Of a stretch of DNA of 64,000 nt, positions 41,172 to 52,312 are shown one piece after another; the first letter of the stretch is position 1, and each line of letters begins with the position of its first letter. Below the pieces are notes generated by a model, which was given only the letters and a program-made list of their open reading frames with translations, made no database searches and was not told the DNA's origin. Source of the DNA: Pseudomonas hygromyciniae (GTDB lineage: Bacteria; Pseudomonadota; Gammaproteobacteria; Pseudomonadales; Pseudomonadaceae). Position numbers and translations under genes: made by a program. The stretch is from positions 5,082,501-5,146,500 of the forward strand of contig NZ_CP070506.1 in the NCBI RefSeq assembly GCF_016925675.1, written 5' to 3'.

Positions 41172-42247
41172 CTTTTGACGCAGCAAGTTACGCCCTGCAA
41201 CTGCAAGAAAAGGTCACGCGCTTGCGTGACCTGCTCGCGCCGTTCGACGCGCCCGAGCCGCAGGTGTTCGATTCGCCCCTGCAGAACTTTCGCCTGCGCG
41301 CCGAGTTCCGTCTGTGGCGCGAAGACGGCCAGCGCCACTACGCGATGTTCTCCCAGGACGACAAGCGCACGCCGATCCTGATCGAAGAATTCCCTATCGC
41401 CAGCCTGCGTATCAACCAGTTGATGCCGCAACTCAAGGCCGCCTGGCAAGACAGCGCCGCCCTGAGCCACAAGCTGTTCCAGGTGGAGTTCCTCACCACC
41501 CTGGCCGGCGATGCAATGATCACGCTGTGCTATCACCGCCCACTGGACGAGCATTGGCACACCGCTGCCAACAAGCTGGCTGCCGACCTGAACGTCAGCA
41601 TCATCGGCCGCTCCAAGGGCAAGCGCGATGTGATCGGCCACGACTACGTGGTCGAGAAACTCGCTGTCGGCGGTCGCACCTTCAGCTATCGCCAGCCCGA
41701 AGGCGCGTTCACCCAGCCCAACGGCACGGTGAACCAGAAGATGCTCAACTGGGCCTATGACGCCCTGGGCGATCGCAGTGATGACCTGCTGGAGCTGTAT
41801 TGCGGCAATGGCAACTTCACCCTGCCCCTGGCGACCCGCGTGCGCAAAGTGCTGGCCACCGAGATCAGCAAGACCTCGGTCAACGCCGCCCTGAGCAACC
41901 TCGATGAAAACGCGGTGGATAACGTGACCCTGGTGCGCCTGTCCGCCGAAGAACTGACCGAAGCCCTGAACGAAGTGCGGCCGTTCCGACGCCTGCACGG
42001 TATTGACCTCAAGAGCTACGAGTTCGGCAGCGTATTCGTCGACCCGCCCCGCGCAGGCATGGACCCGGATACTTGCGAGTTGACCCGGCGTTTCGAAAAC
42101 ATCCTGTACATCTCCTGCAACCCGGAAACGCTGGCGGCGAACATCGCACAACTGCACGACACACACCGCATCACCCGCTGTGCGATGTTCGACCAGTTCC
42201 CATGGACCCACCATATGGAATCAGGCGTGCTGCTGACCCGGCGCTAA
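41168..42247 (+). CDS. trmA: tRNA (uracil-54-C5)-methyltransferase TrmA
   Basis: A 359-aa enzyme making ribothymidine at position 54 of tRNA. SAM motif [14 protein letters not shown], the DPPRAGMD motif and the catalytic Cys of YISCNPETL are present. The N-terminal part up to about 200 is RNA-binding and central. The start ATG overlaps the permease stop (ATGA), so translation should be coupled. The length is close to E. coli TrmA (366 aa). A REPIN follows. Confidence 0.95.
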   Translation: MTFDAASYALQLQEKVTRLRDLLAPFDAPEPQVFDSPLQNFRLRAEFRLWREDGQRHYAMFSQDDKRTPILIEEFPIASLRINQLMPQLKAAWQDSAALSHKLFQVEFLTTLAGDAMITLCYHRPLDEHWHTAANKLAADLNVSIIGRSKGKRDVIGHDYVVEKLAVGGRTFSYRQPEGAFTQPNGTVNQKMLNWAYDALGDRSDDLLELYCGNGNFTLPLATRVRKVLATEISKTSVNAALSNLDENAVDNVTLVRLSAEELTEALNEVRPFRRLHGIDLKSYEFGSVFVDPPRAGMDPDTCELTRRFENILYISCNPETLAANIAQLHDTHRITRCAMFDQFPWTHHMESGVLLTRR

Positions 42248-42283
42248 CCCTTTAGGCCATAGCAGATCCAAAAATGTGGGGCT

Positions 42284-42377
42284 TATGTGGGAGCGGGCTT
42301 GCTCGCGAATGCGGTGGATCAGTTGCCAAGTAGTTGGCTGACCTACCGCATTCGCGAGCAAGCCCGCTCCCACATAA
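42284..42377. repeat. REPIN (GAGCGGGCTTGCTCGCGAA type)
   Basis: Arms TTATGTGGGAGCGGGC and GCCCGCTCCCACATAA. It lies between the convergent trmA and DUF2442 genes. Confidence 0.87.
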
Positions 42378-42412
42378 GCCCGTACACATTGGATTGGCGG
42401 GTATCCCCCGGC

Positions 42413-42850
42413 TTATTCTTCCTTACGCGGCCGACCGCCCTTCTTGCCATTGGCGCGGGCGGCCTCGGACTTGGCGGCACTGGTTTTACGGCCGTTACGC
42501 GATGCCACCATGCTCGCAGCCAGGTCCATCAACGGCTGGCTGGTGGCGATCAGGCCTGTGATCGATACATGCAGGTCACGGGCTTCACAGCACAGCGCCT
42601 TGCCACCAAAACCGACCTCCAGTGCCTGAAAGTCCTGCACAGAAAAACCCTCGAACTCGGCAAGGCCGGCCACTGGCAACATGATGCGGCTACCGTCGCC
42701 GAAGCCGATGCAAATGCAGTCATTTGCGTAACCCACTGAACTGGCATGGGCGTGCACCCGCTTGAGCTTGCGCCCACGAGCCACGGCCTTATCGATGTCG
42801 GCCTCAGTGATCGGGACATCGGGCCGTACTTTGGCTTTTACAACTTTCAT
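42413..42850 (-). CDS. DUF2442 protein (putative antitoxin-like partner)
   Basis: A 145-aa protein: the DUF2442 domain (about residues 25-95, DGSRIMLPVAGLAEFEGFS) is followed by a lysine/arginine-rich AT-hook-like tail (NGKKGGRPRK). It overlaps DUF4160 by 4 bases (ATGA). DUF4160-DUF2442 pairs are often annotated as candidate type II toxin-antitoxin modules; the DNA-binding-like tail supports antitoxin or repressor. No experimental function is known to me. It differs in neighbour type from the core genes, so it may be accessory. Confidence 0.75.
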   Translation of the reverse strand: MKVVKAKVRPDVPITEADIDKAVARGRKLKRVHAHASSVGYANDCICIGFGDGSRIMLPVAGLAEFEGFSVQDFQALEVGFGGKALCCEARDLHVSITGLIATSQPLMDLAASMVASRNGRKTSAAKSEAARANGKKGGRPRKEE

Positions 42851-43275
42851 AACTCAATCTCCACGGATCCTGGCGCCCTCACCAGATTCAAAATGGTTCG
42901 CCGCCCTGCAACATCGTGCCGGGCACTGGCAATCACGTAGACACCCCGCCGGATAACCAGCCCCGGCACAACCTCATCGGCCTCCCAGTCCCAGGAATGG
43001 TTGTCCAGGCAGACCGTTTGCAGCTTCTCCCACCAGATCCTGCGGGCCCGCGCCAGATAATGCTGCTGCTTCAACGTCTGGCGAATACCTTCCAGAACTG
43101 CACCGGATGGTCGCCGCCGCTCAGGATCCACATCCCACAACGCCACATCGCCATCCAGAAAACTGAAACGAAAACGCGCATCCCAGTCCTTGCCCATGAC
43201 ATGTACGTGGGGCGGGCAATGCTCATCCCTGAGCAACACTGCAATCACATGTCCTTTGTAAGTGCCTACTCTCAT
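42847..43275 (-). CDS. DUF4160 protein (putative toxin-like partner)
   Basis: A 142-aa protein starting MRVGTYKGHVIAVLLRDEHC. The DUF4160 domain includes the HCPPHVHVMGKDWDARFRF motif, with several His and Asp residues, and WDVDPERRRPSG. It is the upstream gene of the pair and its stop overlaps the DUF2442 start. By organisation it would be the toxin-side partner. Its biochemical activity is unknown. ATG 43275 has no strong ribosome site. Confidence 0.7.
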   Translation of the reverse strand: MRVGTYKGHVIAVLLRDEHCPPHVHVMGKDWDARFRFSFLDGDVALWDVDPERRRPSGAVLEGIRQTLKQQHYLARARRIWWEKLQTVCLDNHSWDWEADEVVPGLVIRRGVYVIASARHDVAGRRTILNLVRAPGSVEIEL

Positions 43276-43448
43276 CGTAACCCATCCGTTAGGTTATTTA
43301 TTACCGATCAGCGCCTGCTCGGGCCCCAACCGACAGCCGGCTGCTTCTAAATGCCAGGGCTGCCTCACAGACTAGTAACGAATGACACGGCTTCAAATGC
43401 CGGGTTGTAACCGCGAATGCCCAAGACCTGCGGGCTCAAACGCCTTGC

Positions 43449-46199
43449 TCAGAACCGGTATTCGAGCATCCCGCTCAACGTGCGGCCCCGCGCCAGGCTG
43501 AGGTTGTTGGCGTCGCCCATGGCCACGAAATAGGCTTCGTCGGTGGCGTTTTCCAGGGCCAGGCCAAGGTTCAGGTGGTCGGTCATCCAGTAACTGGCGT
43601 ACAGGTCGTAGAGGGTGTATTGCGGCCACAGCGCCTGGTCGATGAAGTCGTAGCCCTGCTGGTCGAGGTTGGCACCGTTACCCGAGCTGTAGCGCACACG
43701 CACCCCGGTATCCAGGCGTTTTTCCAGGAACCGCGCACCCAGCGTCAGCGAACCGCGATCTGCTGGCATATAGGTAGCGTTGCCCATGATCCGGCCGCAA
43801 CTCTCCTTGTTGTTGGCAACCTCATCATCCAGCACTTCATAAGTGGTGACCGGTCTGATCCCCGGGCGGCCGTCGGGACGAATGTAGGATTCGATACGCG
43901 TAGTCCTCGGCCCACTGGTCTTGGCCCCGCCCATGTAATAGTTCTTCGAGCAGAAGTCGTTACTGCCGATCATATGGGTGTAGCTCAGGTTGGCGTAGGC
44001 CCGGCCCATGTCGTAGTTGAGCTGGTATTCCACACCGCGAAAGCGCGTCGGGTTGGTGTTGTTGACGTAGGCCATGGTCCCGAGAAAACCGCCGACACTG
44101 GTCTCCGGCAAGCTGACGCTGTGGTTGAGGAACGAGAAGTTTTCGATCTTGGTATCGAAGTAAGCGACCTTCATGCCCAGGCGGTCGTCATTGAAAAACA
44201 GCCCTTCCTTGAACACATTGACGCCCATTTCCCAATCCCGCGACTCTTCATTCTTGAGGTAAGGATTGGGAAACACCCGCTCTGACGAATTGCCGCCATG
44301 GGGCCGACCGGTCATGAAGGTCTCCGTGACAGCAGGCGGACGCCAGCCCTTGCCCCAGCGCGCATAGAGTTGCATCCACTCCAGCCCTGGCTTGACGCCG
44401 ATGCCAAACGTGGGCGAGAAGCGCCCCTCTTCATTGTCGATATCAAACACTTCGGCCACACGCTTGGCCCCCACCAGGCTGTTGTAGAAGCGATCACGCC
44501 TGTACAGGGTCATCCCGGTTTGGCCTTCCAGCCGGTAGCGGTCGTAACGCAGACCGGCATCCAGGGTCAGCCAGTTGTCATATTCGTATTGCAGGCTGTT
44601 GAACAGGCTGGCGATGGTGCGCTTGCCGCCCGGGGTATCGCCTTCGACGTACGGCAGCAGGCCCTGCAGGTTGACCGCCTCGACCTTGTTGCTGCGCGGT
44701 TTGAATTCGTCCTGGTACATCTCCAGGCCGTAGGTCCAGTTGACCCGTCCAAGGGTATTGAAATCAAAGCGCGAGGTGTTGTCCGCCTGCAGGCCCCAGG
44801 TATCGGTCTGGAAGTGGTCGGTGTAACCGCCGACCTCGTTGCCCGTGCCCGGCGTCGCCAGGTTCGGCGTATTGGTCCGCGCCAATTGAGTGGTGACGTA
44901 ATACGCCTTGGCCTTGAAGTCGATCAGGGGGTTGTCCGGGGTGTAGCTGTAGTCCAGCGCGACATTCTTGGCGTTGAGGTTGTTCTTGCTCACACGCCGG
45001 TAGTAAACGCTTTGCTCATCGTCGGCGGTATAGGCCCAGGCGTCGTTGCTGTCGCTGTCGCTTTGCAGGTAGCTCAGTTGCACACGCTGATCGTTGGGCA
45101 GGTTCAGGCCCAGCTTGACGATCTGCGAGCGGGTCACACTGCCCATGTCGCCGACTTCACTGTTCAACCAATCGTCAAAAGCCTCGGGCTGTTGCTTGCG
45201 CGCGCGCAGGTTGGTCCCCAGCTTCTGGTCGTTGTGGGTACCGGCGCGGTAATCGCCAAAATGCCGTTCGCTGTAGCCCAGCAGCACATCGCCACGCTCA
45301 TCGCCAAAGGCAAACACGCCGCTGCCATTGAAGTAGGTGCCATTGCCCAGTTTGCCGATGCCGTTACCTGCGCGCAGGCGCCCGCCGTACTCCTTGCCAT
45401 CGGCCAAAAATTCACTGGCATCCAGGGTCTTGAATGACGCGATACCACCGAGCACCGCCGCACCGCCCATGCCCGACTGGCTGCCTTTGTCGATCTCGAT
45501 GCTGGAGACAAATTCAGGGTCGATCACCATGGTTCCGTTGCGCTGCTGGTGGCCGTTGACGTTGAAGTTCTGGCGCATGCCATCGATGTTCATATTGACC
45601 CGGCCATAATCCTGCACCCCACGGATATTCACCGACAGGCCAGGGTCACGCTGGTTGACGGCGGTGTAGACACCGGCGGTTTCCTCGAGCATGTCGGCGG
45701 CGTGCCGGGGTGGGCGCTTGTCGATCTGCTCGCGGGTGATGACCGCCACCGAGCGCGGGGTTTCATACACCCAGTCACTGGGCTTGCCGTGGGTATTGGC
45801 GTTGATGGTGGTGGTGCCGACGGTCAACGCGCCGTCCTGTTCGACGCTGACGCGATTGAGGGTGACCTGGCGTTCGCCGGTAAAGCGATACTCCACCGGC
45901 GCGCTGCCCAACAAGCGTCCCAGGCCTTCCTGGACACTGTACTGGCCCTTCAACGCGGTGCTGCTGAGACCTTGCAGGCGCGGGCTGTCGAACAGCACCT
46001 GCAGAGCGGCCTGGTCGGCAAAGGCCAGGACTGCACCGCCCAGGGGTTGGGCGGGAATATCGAACATCAGCGTCGCAGGCTGCGAAGCGCCGGCCACAGG
46101 AGCAGCGGCGTAGGCCTGCCCTGCGCAGGCAAACAGACCCAAGTGAATGGCCAGGGCCAACCGACTGCCGGTGGTGCGCCCTTTGGTGATTGCAGACAT
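43449..46199 (-). CDS. TonB-dependent haem/haemoglobin-type receptor with signalling domain (HxuA/HasR-like)
   Basis: A 916-aa outer-membrane receptor. Signal peptide about 1-31; STN signalling domain about 45-113 (FDIPAQPLGGAVLAFADQAA); plug domain about 150-270 (NIRGVQDYGRVNMNIDG); then a 22-strand barrel ending LSGMLEYRF with the terminal Phe. The WRPPAVTETF and NPYL motifs resemble the FRAP/NPNL box of haem receptors. It is the last gene of a sigma, anti-sigma, receptor set, so on ligand binding it would signal to the anti-sigma factor. With no hasA nearby it resembles the Hxu system more than Has. Start ATG 46199. Confidence 0.86.
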   Translation of the reverse strand: MSAITKGRTTGSRLALAIHLGLFACAGQAYAAAPVAGASQPATLMFDIPAQPLGGAVLAFADQAALQVLFDSPRLQGLSSTALKGQYSVQEGLGRLLGSAPVEYRFTGERQVTLNRVSVEQDGALTVGTTTINANTHGKPSDWVYETPRSVAVITREQIDKRPPRHAADMLEETAGVYTAVNQRDPGLSVNIRGVQDYGRVNMNIDGMRQNFNVNGHQQRNGTMVIDPEFVSSIEIDKGSQSGMGGAAVLGGIASFKTLDASEFLADGKEYGGRLRAGNGIGKLGNGTYFNGSGVFAFGDERGDVLLGYSERHFGDYRAGTHNDQKLGTNLRARKQQPEAFDDWLNSEVGDMGSVTRSQIVKLGLNLPNDQRVQLSYLQSDSDSNDAWAYTADDEQSVYYRRVSKNNLNAKNVALDYSYTPDNPLIDFKAKAYYVTTQLARTNTPNLATPGTGNEVGGYTDHFQTDTWGLQADNTSRFDFNTLGRVNWTYGLEMYQDEFKPRSNKVEAVNLQGLLPYVEGDTPGGKRTIASLFNSLQYEYDNWLTLDAGLRYDRYRLEGQTGMTLYRRDRFYNSLVGAKRVAEVFDIDNEEGRFSPTFGIGVKPGLEWMQLYARWGKGWRPPAVTETFMTGRPHGGNSSERVFPNPYLKNEESRDWEMGVNVFKEGLFFNDDRLGMKVAYFDTKIENFSFLNHSVSLPETSVGGFLGTMAYVNNTNPTRFRGVEYQLNYDMGRAYANLSYTHMIGSNDFCSKNYYMGGAKTSGPRTTRIESYIRPDGRPGIRPVTTYEVLDDEVANNKESCGRIMGNATYMPADRGSLTLGARFLEKRLDTGVRVRYSSGNGANLDQQGYDFIDQALWPQYTLYDLYASYWMTDHLNLGLALENATDEAYFVAMGDANNLSLARGRTLSGMLEYRF

Positions 46200-46326
46200 T
46201 GTGGTGATCCCTTCGCTGAGCGTTTTTTGTTTATGCGAATACTTCTCGATTAGCAAGACGCGTCAGGCACAGGGAGTCAGTAAGTGTTTCTGAAAATTGT
46301 TTGAAGATCAGCCAGGAATGCGGGCT

Positions 46327-46416
46327 TGTGTAGGAGCTGGCTTGCCGGCGATGCAGGCAACTCGGTCTACCAGGAAGACCGAGGTGATGCTATCGCAGGC
46401 AAGCCAGCTCCCACAC
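46327..46416. repeat. REPIN between receptor and anti-sigma genes
   Basis: Left arm GTAGGAGCTGGCTTGCCGGCGATG, right arm CTATCGCAGGCAAGCCAGCTCCC. It lies in the 251-base gap between the receptor and the anti-sigma gene, so the two may be separate transcripts. Confidence 0.78.
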
Positions 46417-46450
46417 AAAAGCGCACGTTCACAGGGAGGTTTGCGGTATG

Positions 46451-47437
46451 TCAGTAAATCAGGCTGACACCCGCCAGATCAAAGCGTCGCACCTGCAACT
46501 CTTCGGTCAAGGTGCCCAGGGCATTGTCCAGCATGTCGAGGCGGAACACCGCGCTGACTTCACGCTTGCCCAACTCGGCATTGCTCAACACCACCCGGCC
46601 GGGGCGGTAGCGGTTGAGCTCTTCGACCACCTTGGCCAGCGGCTGGCGATCGAACACCAGCACCCCGCGCCGCCAACTGGTGGCCCGTGCCAGGTCAAAA
46701 CCTGGCAGGCCGTTCACACCGTGCTGCGCCCTGTAGCGGGCGGCCTGCCCTTCCTCGAGGACCGTGGTTTGCGGCCGATCTTGCTGGGTCACGGCCACGC
46801 TGTGTTGCAGCACGCCCACCCACGCCTGGTCGTCGGCCTCGCGACCGACCACAAAGCGTGTGCCCAGGGCCCGTGTTTGCCCGCCGGCACTTTGCACCAC
46901 GAACGGCCGGGTTTCCTGCCCGGTCATGGGCGCCACGTCAAAAATCGCCGAGCCGGCCAACAGGCTGATCCGCCGCTGCTCGCCGTCGAAGTCCAGGCGG
47001 ATGGCGCTGGAGGAATCCAGCTCCACGGTGCTGCCGTCGATCAGGCGGACCATGCGCACCTCGCCCTTGGCGGTCAGGTAGTCGGCCTGCATCTGCAGCA
47101 AGGCTTGCGGCCCCTGCAACCAGCCAACTCCGGCGACCACCAGCAACAGCGCGACACTCGCAGCCACGCGCCATGGCCGCCGACGCGGGGCGCGACGCGG
47201 TGGCACACCAGCCGACGGCGGACGCTGGCGATACACCGGCGCATCCAATTGCAGATCACCCAGCGCCGCCCAGGTCTGCTGGGCAAACTCCAGTTCCGCG
47301 GCGTGGCGACTGTCGCTGTCGATCCAGCGTTGCAGTTCGGCATGTTCCTGCACATCCAGCCCCCCCGCCTGCAGGCGCACCGCCCAATCGGCGGCGACCT
47401 CGGTAATGCTGGGCTGTGGCGACTCCTGGCTATTCAC
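46451..47437 (-). CDS. FecR-type anti-sigma factor
   Basis: A 328-aa inner-membrane sensor. The N-terminal cytoplasmic part has AADWAVRLQAG and DSRHAAELEFAQQTW, the sigma-binding DUF4880 region. TM at about 90-107 (RVAASVALLLVVAGVGWL). The periplasmic FecR domain, about 125-225, includes VRLIDGSTVELDSSSAI. The C-terminal end is STN-binding-like (VSAVFRLDMLDNALGTL). It would hold the ECF sigma factor inactive until the receptor signals. It starts 62 bases after the sigma gene stop and so is probably cotranscribed with it. Confidence 0.9.
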   Translation of the reverse strand: MNSQESPQPSITEVAADWAVRLQAGGLDVQEHAELQRWIDSDSRHAAELEFAQQTWAALGDLQLDAPVYRQRPPSAGVPPRRAPRRRPWRVAASVALLLVVAGVGWLQGPQALLQMQADYLTAKGEVRMVRLIDGSTVELDSSSAIRLDFDGEQRRISLLAGSAIFDVAPMTGQETRPFVVQSAGGQTRALGTRFVVGREADDQAWVGVLQHSVAVTQQDRPQTTVLEEGQAARYRAQHGVNGLPGFDLARATSWRRGVLVFDRQPLAKVVEELNRYRPGRVVLSNAELGKREVSAVFRLDMLDNALGTLTEELQVRRFDLAGVSLIY

Positions 47438-47499
47438 GTGTGAGTCTCGAATTCTCGTTGTATGAAACAGTGACGTTTGAGCTGCGTTTTTTCAGTAAC

Positions 47500-48021
47500 T
47501 CATTCACCGGATGGCGTCACATCGCCCGCCCGCAAACGCTGCATGACATGTGCCAGCGCCTTGGCCAGATGCTTTTGCACTGAACTGTCGGAAATTTCAA
47601 GATGCCGCGCGACCTGAGCGTGGGTCATGCCCTCGACGCGGTTAAGGCGGAAAATCTGCTGGGTGCGCTCCGGCAGTTCCGCCAACGCCTGCTTCAATGC
47701 CTGTCGCTGTTGCTGCGCCATTGCCTGAGCCTCCAACCCGGCCACTTCATCTTCAATCTCGGCCAACGCCTCATGGGGCACGGAGTCGGTCTTGCGCCGC
47801 GCTTCCTGGCGGATATGGTCGATCAACAGATTGCTTGCCGTGCGGTAGAGATAACCTTGGGAGTTGTCGATCCGCTCGCTGGACGGCTTTTGAGCCAGGC
47901 GCAAGAAGCTCTCCTGCACCAGGTCCGCAGCCAACTGAGGGTCCCGCACCTTGCGCAGCAGATACCGGCGCAGGGTATCGGCGTGCTTGAGAAACAGGCC
48001 CTTGAGATCCACGTCCGACAA
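47500..48021 (-). CDS. ECF sigma factor of FecI type (HxuI-like)
   Basis: A 173-aa sigma-70 of the extracytoplasmic class. Region 2 holds LAADLVQESFLRLAQ and YLYRTASNLLIDHIRQEARR; region 4 holds LPERTQQIFRLNRVEGMTH and QVARHLEISDSSVQKHL. I start at TTG 48021 (MSDVDLKGLFLKH), with AGGGAG 5 bases upstream; the longer frame adds 25 residues of no family character. A Fur-like box lies about 50 bases upstream, fitting iron-regulated haem uptake. Its target should be the receptor gene. Confidence 0.88.
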   Translation of the reverse strand: MSDVDLKGLFLKHADTLRRYLLRKVRDPQLAADLVQESFLRLAQKPSSERIDNSQGYLYRTASNLLIDHIRQEARRKTDSVPHEALAEIEDEVAGLEAQAMAQQQRQALKQALAELPERTQQIFRLNRVEGMTHAQVARHLEISDSSVQKHLAKALAHVMQRLRAGDVTPSGE

Positions 48022-48071
48022 ACCGACTCCCTGGGGTGTATAGGAAACAGGCGGGCATCTTAAGCGTTGTC

Positions 48072-48092
48072 GAGAATGATTTTCAATTGATA
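48072..48092 (-). promoter_or_regulatory. Candidate Fur box upstream of the sigma gene
   Basis: GAGAATGATTTTCAATTGA resembles the Fur consensus GATAATGATAATCATTATC, sharing GA-AATGAT and a reversed half. It lies 51 bases upstream of the sigma start codon, a suitable position. Confidence 0.6.
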
Positions 48093-48128
48093 TCAACTCT
48101 TGGGCAGTCCCGACGGGCTTTATTCAGC

Positions 48129-48143
48129 GTTCGATAATCGAAC
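48129..48143 (+). promoter_or_regulatory. PcaR-like box upstream of aroQ
   Basis: GTTCGATAATCGAAC is a perfect 15-bp palindrome. It matches the P. putida PcaR site (GTTCGATAATCGCAC, as I recall) at 14 of 15 positions. It lies 94 bases before aroQ, in the gap to the sigma gene. Confidence 0.65.
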
Positions 48144-48236
48144 GGTTATCCACAGTGCAGCGCTTGGCCAATTGACCAAATTAACCATTCAGTACATTTT
48201 GTCTCGATCAATAAAAACAACAGTGGAGACATCCCT

Positions 48237-48674
48237 ATGCCGCCTATCGTGCTGGTCCTCAACGGCCCTAACCTGAACCTGCTTGGCACCCGCGAACCGG
48301 CCACCTATGGCCACGAGACCCTGGCCGACCTCGCCGCGCTGTGCGGTCGCAGCGCCGAACAGTTCGGGCTGAAACTGGAGTTTCGCCAGACCAACCACGA
48401 AGGCGAACTGCTGGACTGGATCCATGGCGCACGCGCCCGTTGCGCCGGGATTGTGATCAACCCGGCGGCCTGGACCCACACCTCAGTGGCCATCCGCGAC
48501 GCCCTGGTAGCCAGTGAACTGCCGGTGATCGAAGTGCATCTGTCCAACGTGCATGCCCGCGAACCCTTCCGCCATCACTCCTTCGTCTCGCCTATCGCCA
48601 AAGCCGTGCTCGCCGGGTTTGGCAGCCACGGCTATCACCTGGCCCTTGAGCATTTCAGCCGGGAGCTCAAATGA
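48237..48674 (+). CDS. aroQ: Type II 3-dehydroquinate dehydratase (catabolic copy)
   Basis: A 145-aa dodecameric-type dehydratase interconverting 3-dehydroquinate and 3-dehydroshikimate. The family motif [22 protein letters not shown] holds the catalytic Tyr, [12 protein letters not shown] holds Asn and Ala, and [19 protein letters not shown] holds His and Arg. Being placed with a shikimate dehydrogenase and quiC, it is probably a catabolic paralogue, with another aroQ elsewhere for biosynthesis. GTGGAG precedes ATG 48237. The stop overlaps the next start (ATGA). Confidence 0.95.
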   Translation: MPPIVLVLNGPNLNLLGTREPATYGHETLADLAALCGRSAEQFGLKLEFRQTNHEGELLDWIHGARARCAGIVINPAAWTHTSVAIRDALVASELPVIEVHLSNVHAREPFRHHSFVSPIAKAVLAGFGSHGYHLALEHFSRELK

Positions 48675-49525
48675 AGCCACGTATCCTCGCCGGCCTGATC
48701 GGTGCCGGCATCCAGGCCTCCCGCACGCCGGCCCTGCATGAGCAGGAAGGCGATGCCCAGGGGTTGCGCTACCTGTATCGCCTGATCGATCTGGATCAGT
48801 TGCAAATAGACAGCAGCGCCCTGCCCGACTTGCTCACGGCCGCAGAGCAGATGAACTTCACCGGGCTGAACATCACCTACCCGTGCAAGCAAGTGATCCT
48901 GGCGCTGCTCGATGAACTGTCGCCCGAGGCCCAGGGTATCGGCGCGGTCAACACCGTGGTCTGGCGCGACGGCAAGCGCATCGGCCACAACACCGACTGC
49001 CTGGGTTTTGCCGAAGGATTTCGCCGCGGCCTGCATGCAGCTGCGCGCCAGCGTGTGGTGCAGATGGGTGCTGGTGGCGCAGGCGCGGCAGTGGCCCACG
49101 CACTGTTGGCCGAAGGTGTCGGGCAGTTGAGTATTTTTGATGTCGACAACGGGCGCGCGCAAAGCCTGGCGGATAACCTCAACCAGCATTTCGGCCCCGG
49201 CCGGGCATGTGCCGGCAGTGACCTGGATAGCGCCATGGCGGCGGCTGACGGCCTGGTCAACACCACGCCCATGGGCATGGCCAAGCTGCCGGGCATGCCC
49301 GTGCCAGCAGGGTTGTTGCGCGCGGCGCTATGGGTGGCGGAAATCGTCTACTTCCCGCTGGAAACCGAACTGCTGCGCACGGCCCGGGCTTTGGGCTGTC
49401 GCACCCTGGATGGAGGCAATATGGCCGTGTTCCAGGCGGTGAAGGCGTTTGAGTTGTTCAGCGGCAAGAAAGCAGATGCACAAAGGATGCTCGATCATTT
49501 CCAGAGCATGAATACTTCACTGTAG
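48671..49525 (+). CDS. Shikimate/quinate dehydrogenase (AroE-like)
   Basis: A 284-aa NAD(P)-linked dehydrogenase. The substrate-binding NITYPCKQ has the catalytic Lys and NTDCLGF the conserved Asp. The nucleotide-binding motif [14 protein letters not shown] is intact. The end motif [16 protein letters not shown] is typical of the AroE family. It overlaps aroQ by 4 bases. In this cluster it should oxidise shikimate or quinate for catabolism rather than act in aromatic synthesis. The Cys in TYPCKQ differs from the LPHK/TPHK usual in AroE and is typical of shikimate-dehydrogenase-like enzymes. Confidence 0.9.
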   Translation: MKPRILAGLIGAGIQASRTPALHEQEGDAQGLRYLYRLIDLDQLQIDSSALPDLLTAAEQMNFTGLNITYPCKQVILALLDELSPEAQGIGAVNTVVWRDGKRIGHNTDCLGFAEGFRRGLHAAARQRVVQMGAGGAGAAVAHALLAEGVGQLSIFDVDNGRAQSLADNLNQHFGPGRACAGSDLDSAMAAADGLVNTTPMGMAKLPGMPVPAGLLRAALWVAEIVYFPLETELLRTARALGCRTLDGGNMAVFQAVKAFELFSGKKADAQRMLDHFQSMNTSL

Positions 49526-49539
49526 AAACCGGTTCCTAA

Positions 49540-49567
49540 TGTGGGAGCTGGCTTGCCAGCTCCCACA
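49540..49567. repeat. Single REP hairpin after the shikimate dehydrogenase gene
   Basis: GTGGGAGCTGGC and GCCAGCTCCCAC form a near-perfect palindrome that may serve as the 3' end of the aroQ operon. Confidence 0.75.
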
Positions 49568-49599
49568 CAAGCCCGCACCACATTGAATTCGGCGGTGGA

Positions 49600-50265
49600 T
49601 CAGGCCTGCAGGTAACGCAGCACCGACTCGCAGATCATCGCGCGATGCCGCTGCTTGATCGCTTCGTCCGATAACTCGATCTGAAAAATCTCACTGAAGG
49701 TATGCCGGTTGGACACCCGGTAAAAGCTGAACGAATTGATCAGCAAATGCACATCCAGCGGCTCCAGCCCCGCGCGAAACACCCCCAGCTCCGCGCCCCG
49801 ACGCAAGGTCGCGCCCAGCGCTTCAAGGATATTGCTGTTCATCGCCTTGATCGCATCCGACTGTTTCACATACTCGGCGTTGTGAATGTTCTCGATGCTG
49901 ACGATCCGCACAAAATCCACATTCTGGTCATGGTGGTCAAAGGTGAACTCCACCAGGCGCCGGATCGCTTCCCGCGGCTCCAACGCCGTGAGGTTCATCC
50001 GGGTCTCGGTGTTGCGGATATCACCGTAGAGCTTTTCCAGGACCTCGACGTACAACTGCTCCTTACTGCCGAAGTAGTAATAGATCATGCGCTTGGAGGT
50101 GTGGATGCGCTCGGCGATGGCGTCCACCCGCGCCCCGGAAAGCCCCTGCTGCACGAACTCGACAATGGCCTCTTGCAGAATGTTCTCGCGGGTCTTTTCC
50201 GGGTTGTTCTTGCGACTCTTGCGCGGCGCCACGGCGGCGGCGGGCAGTTCGGGCGTCGGGGTCAT
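49600..50265 (-). CDS. TetR family regulator of the quinate/shikimate cluster
   Basis: A 221-aa TetR repressor. The N-terminal helix-turn-helix is at about 22-68 (TRENILQEAIVEFVQQG, ERIHTSKRMIYYYFGSKEQLYVEV). The C-terminal ligand domain is of the kind seen in regulators of aromatic-acid genes. It lies 71 bases downstream of quiC on the same strand, so it is probably in the quiC transcript. A palindrome with AACCGGTT in the quiC/MFS spacer is a candidate operator. The inducer is unknown; a pathway intermediate is likely. Confidence 0.88.
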   Translation of the reverse strand: MTPTPELPAAAVAPRKSRKNNPEKTRENILQEAIVEFVQQGLSGARVDAIAERIHTSKRMIYYYFGSKEQLYVEVLEKLYGDIRNTETRMNLTALEPREAIRRLVEFTFDHHDQNVDFVRIVSIENIHNAEYVKQSDAIKAMNSNILEALGATLRRGAELGVFRAGLEPLDVHLLINSFSFYRVSNRHTFSEIFQIELSDEAIKQRHRAMICESVLRYLQA

Positions 50266-50336
50266 GGTGCGCTCACGGCCATTTATGCAGGCCGTGATTA
50301 TGGGCCGCCAGGTCCCACGAAGGAAGCGCCAACGCC

Positions 50337-52232
<1,896 letters not shown>

Positions 52233-52312
52233 GGGGTGACTCCCGGCAATGAAGGCTGGTCTTGTTTGCGGAAAATTATTGGCCGCGCGCGATAAAGCAG
52301 CAATTTAAAATG

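Noticed and set aside
46200..46326. ECF-type promoter for the haem receptor (CGTCT near the start)
   Set aside because: A short CGTCT can be found, but no convincing -35 at a proper distance; the motif is too degenerate to report.
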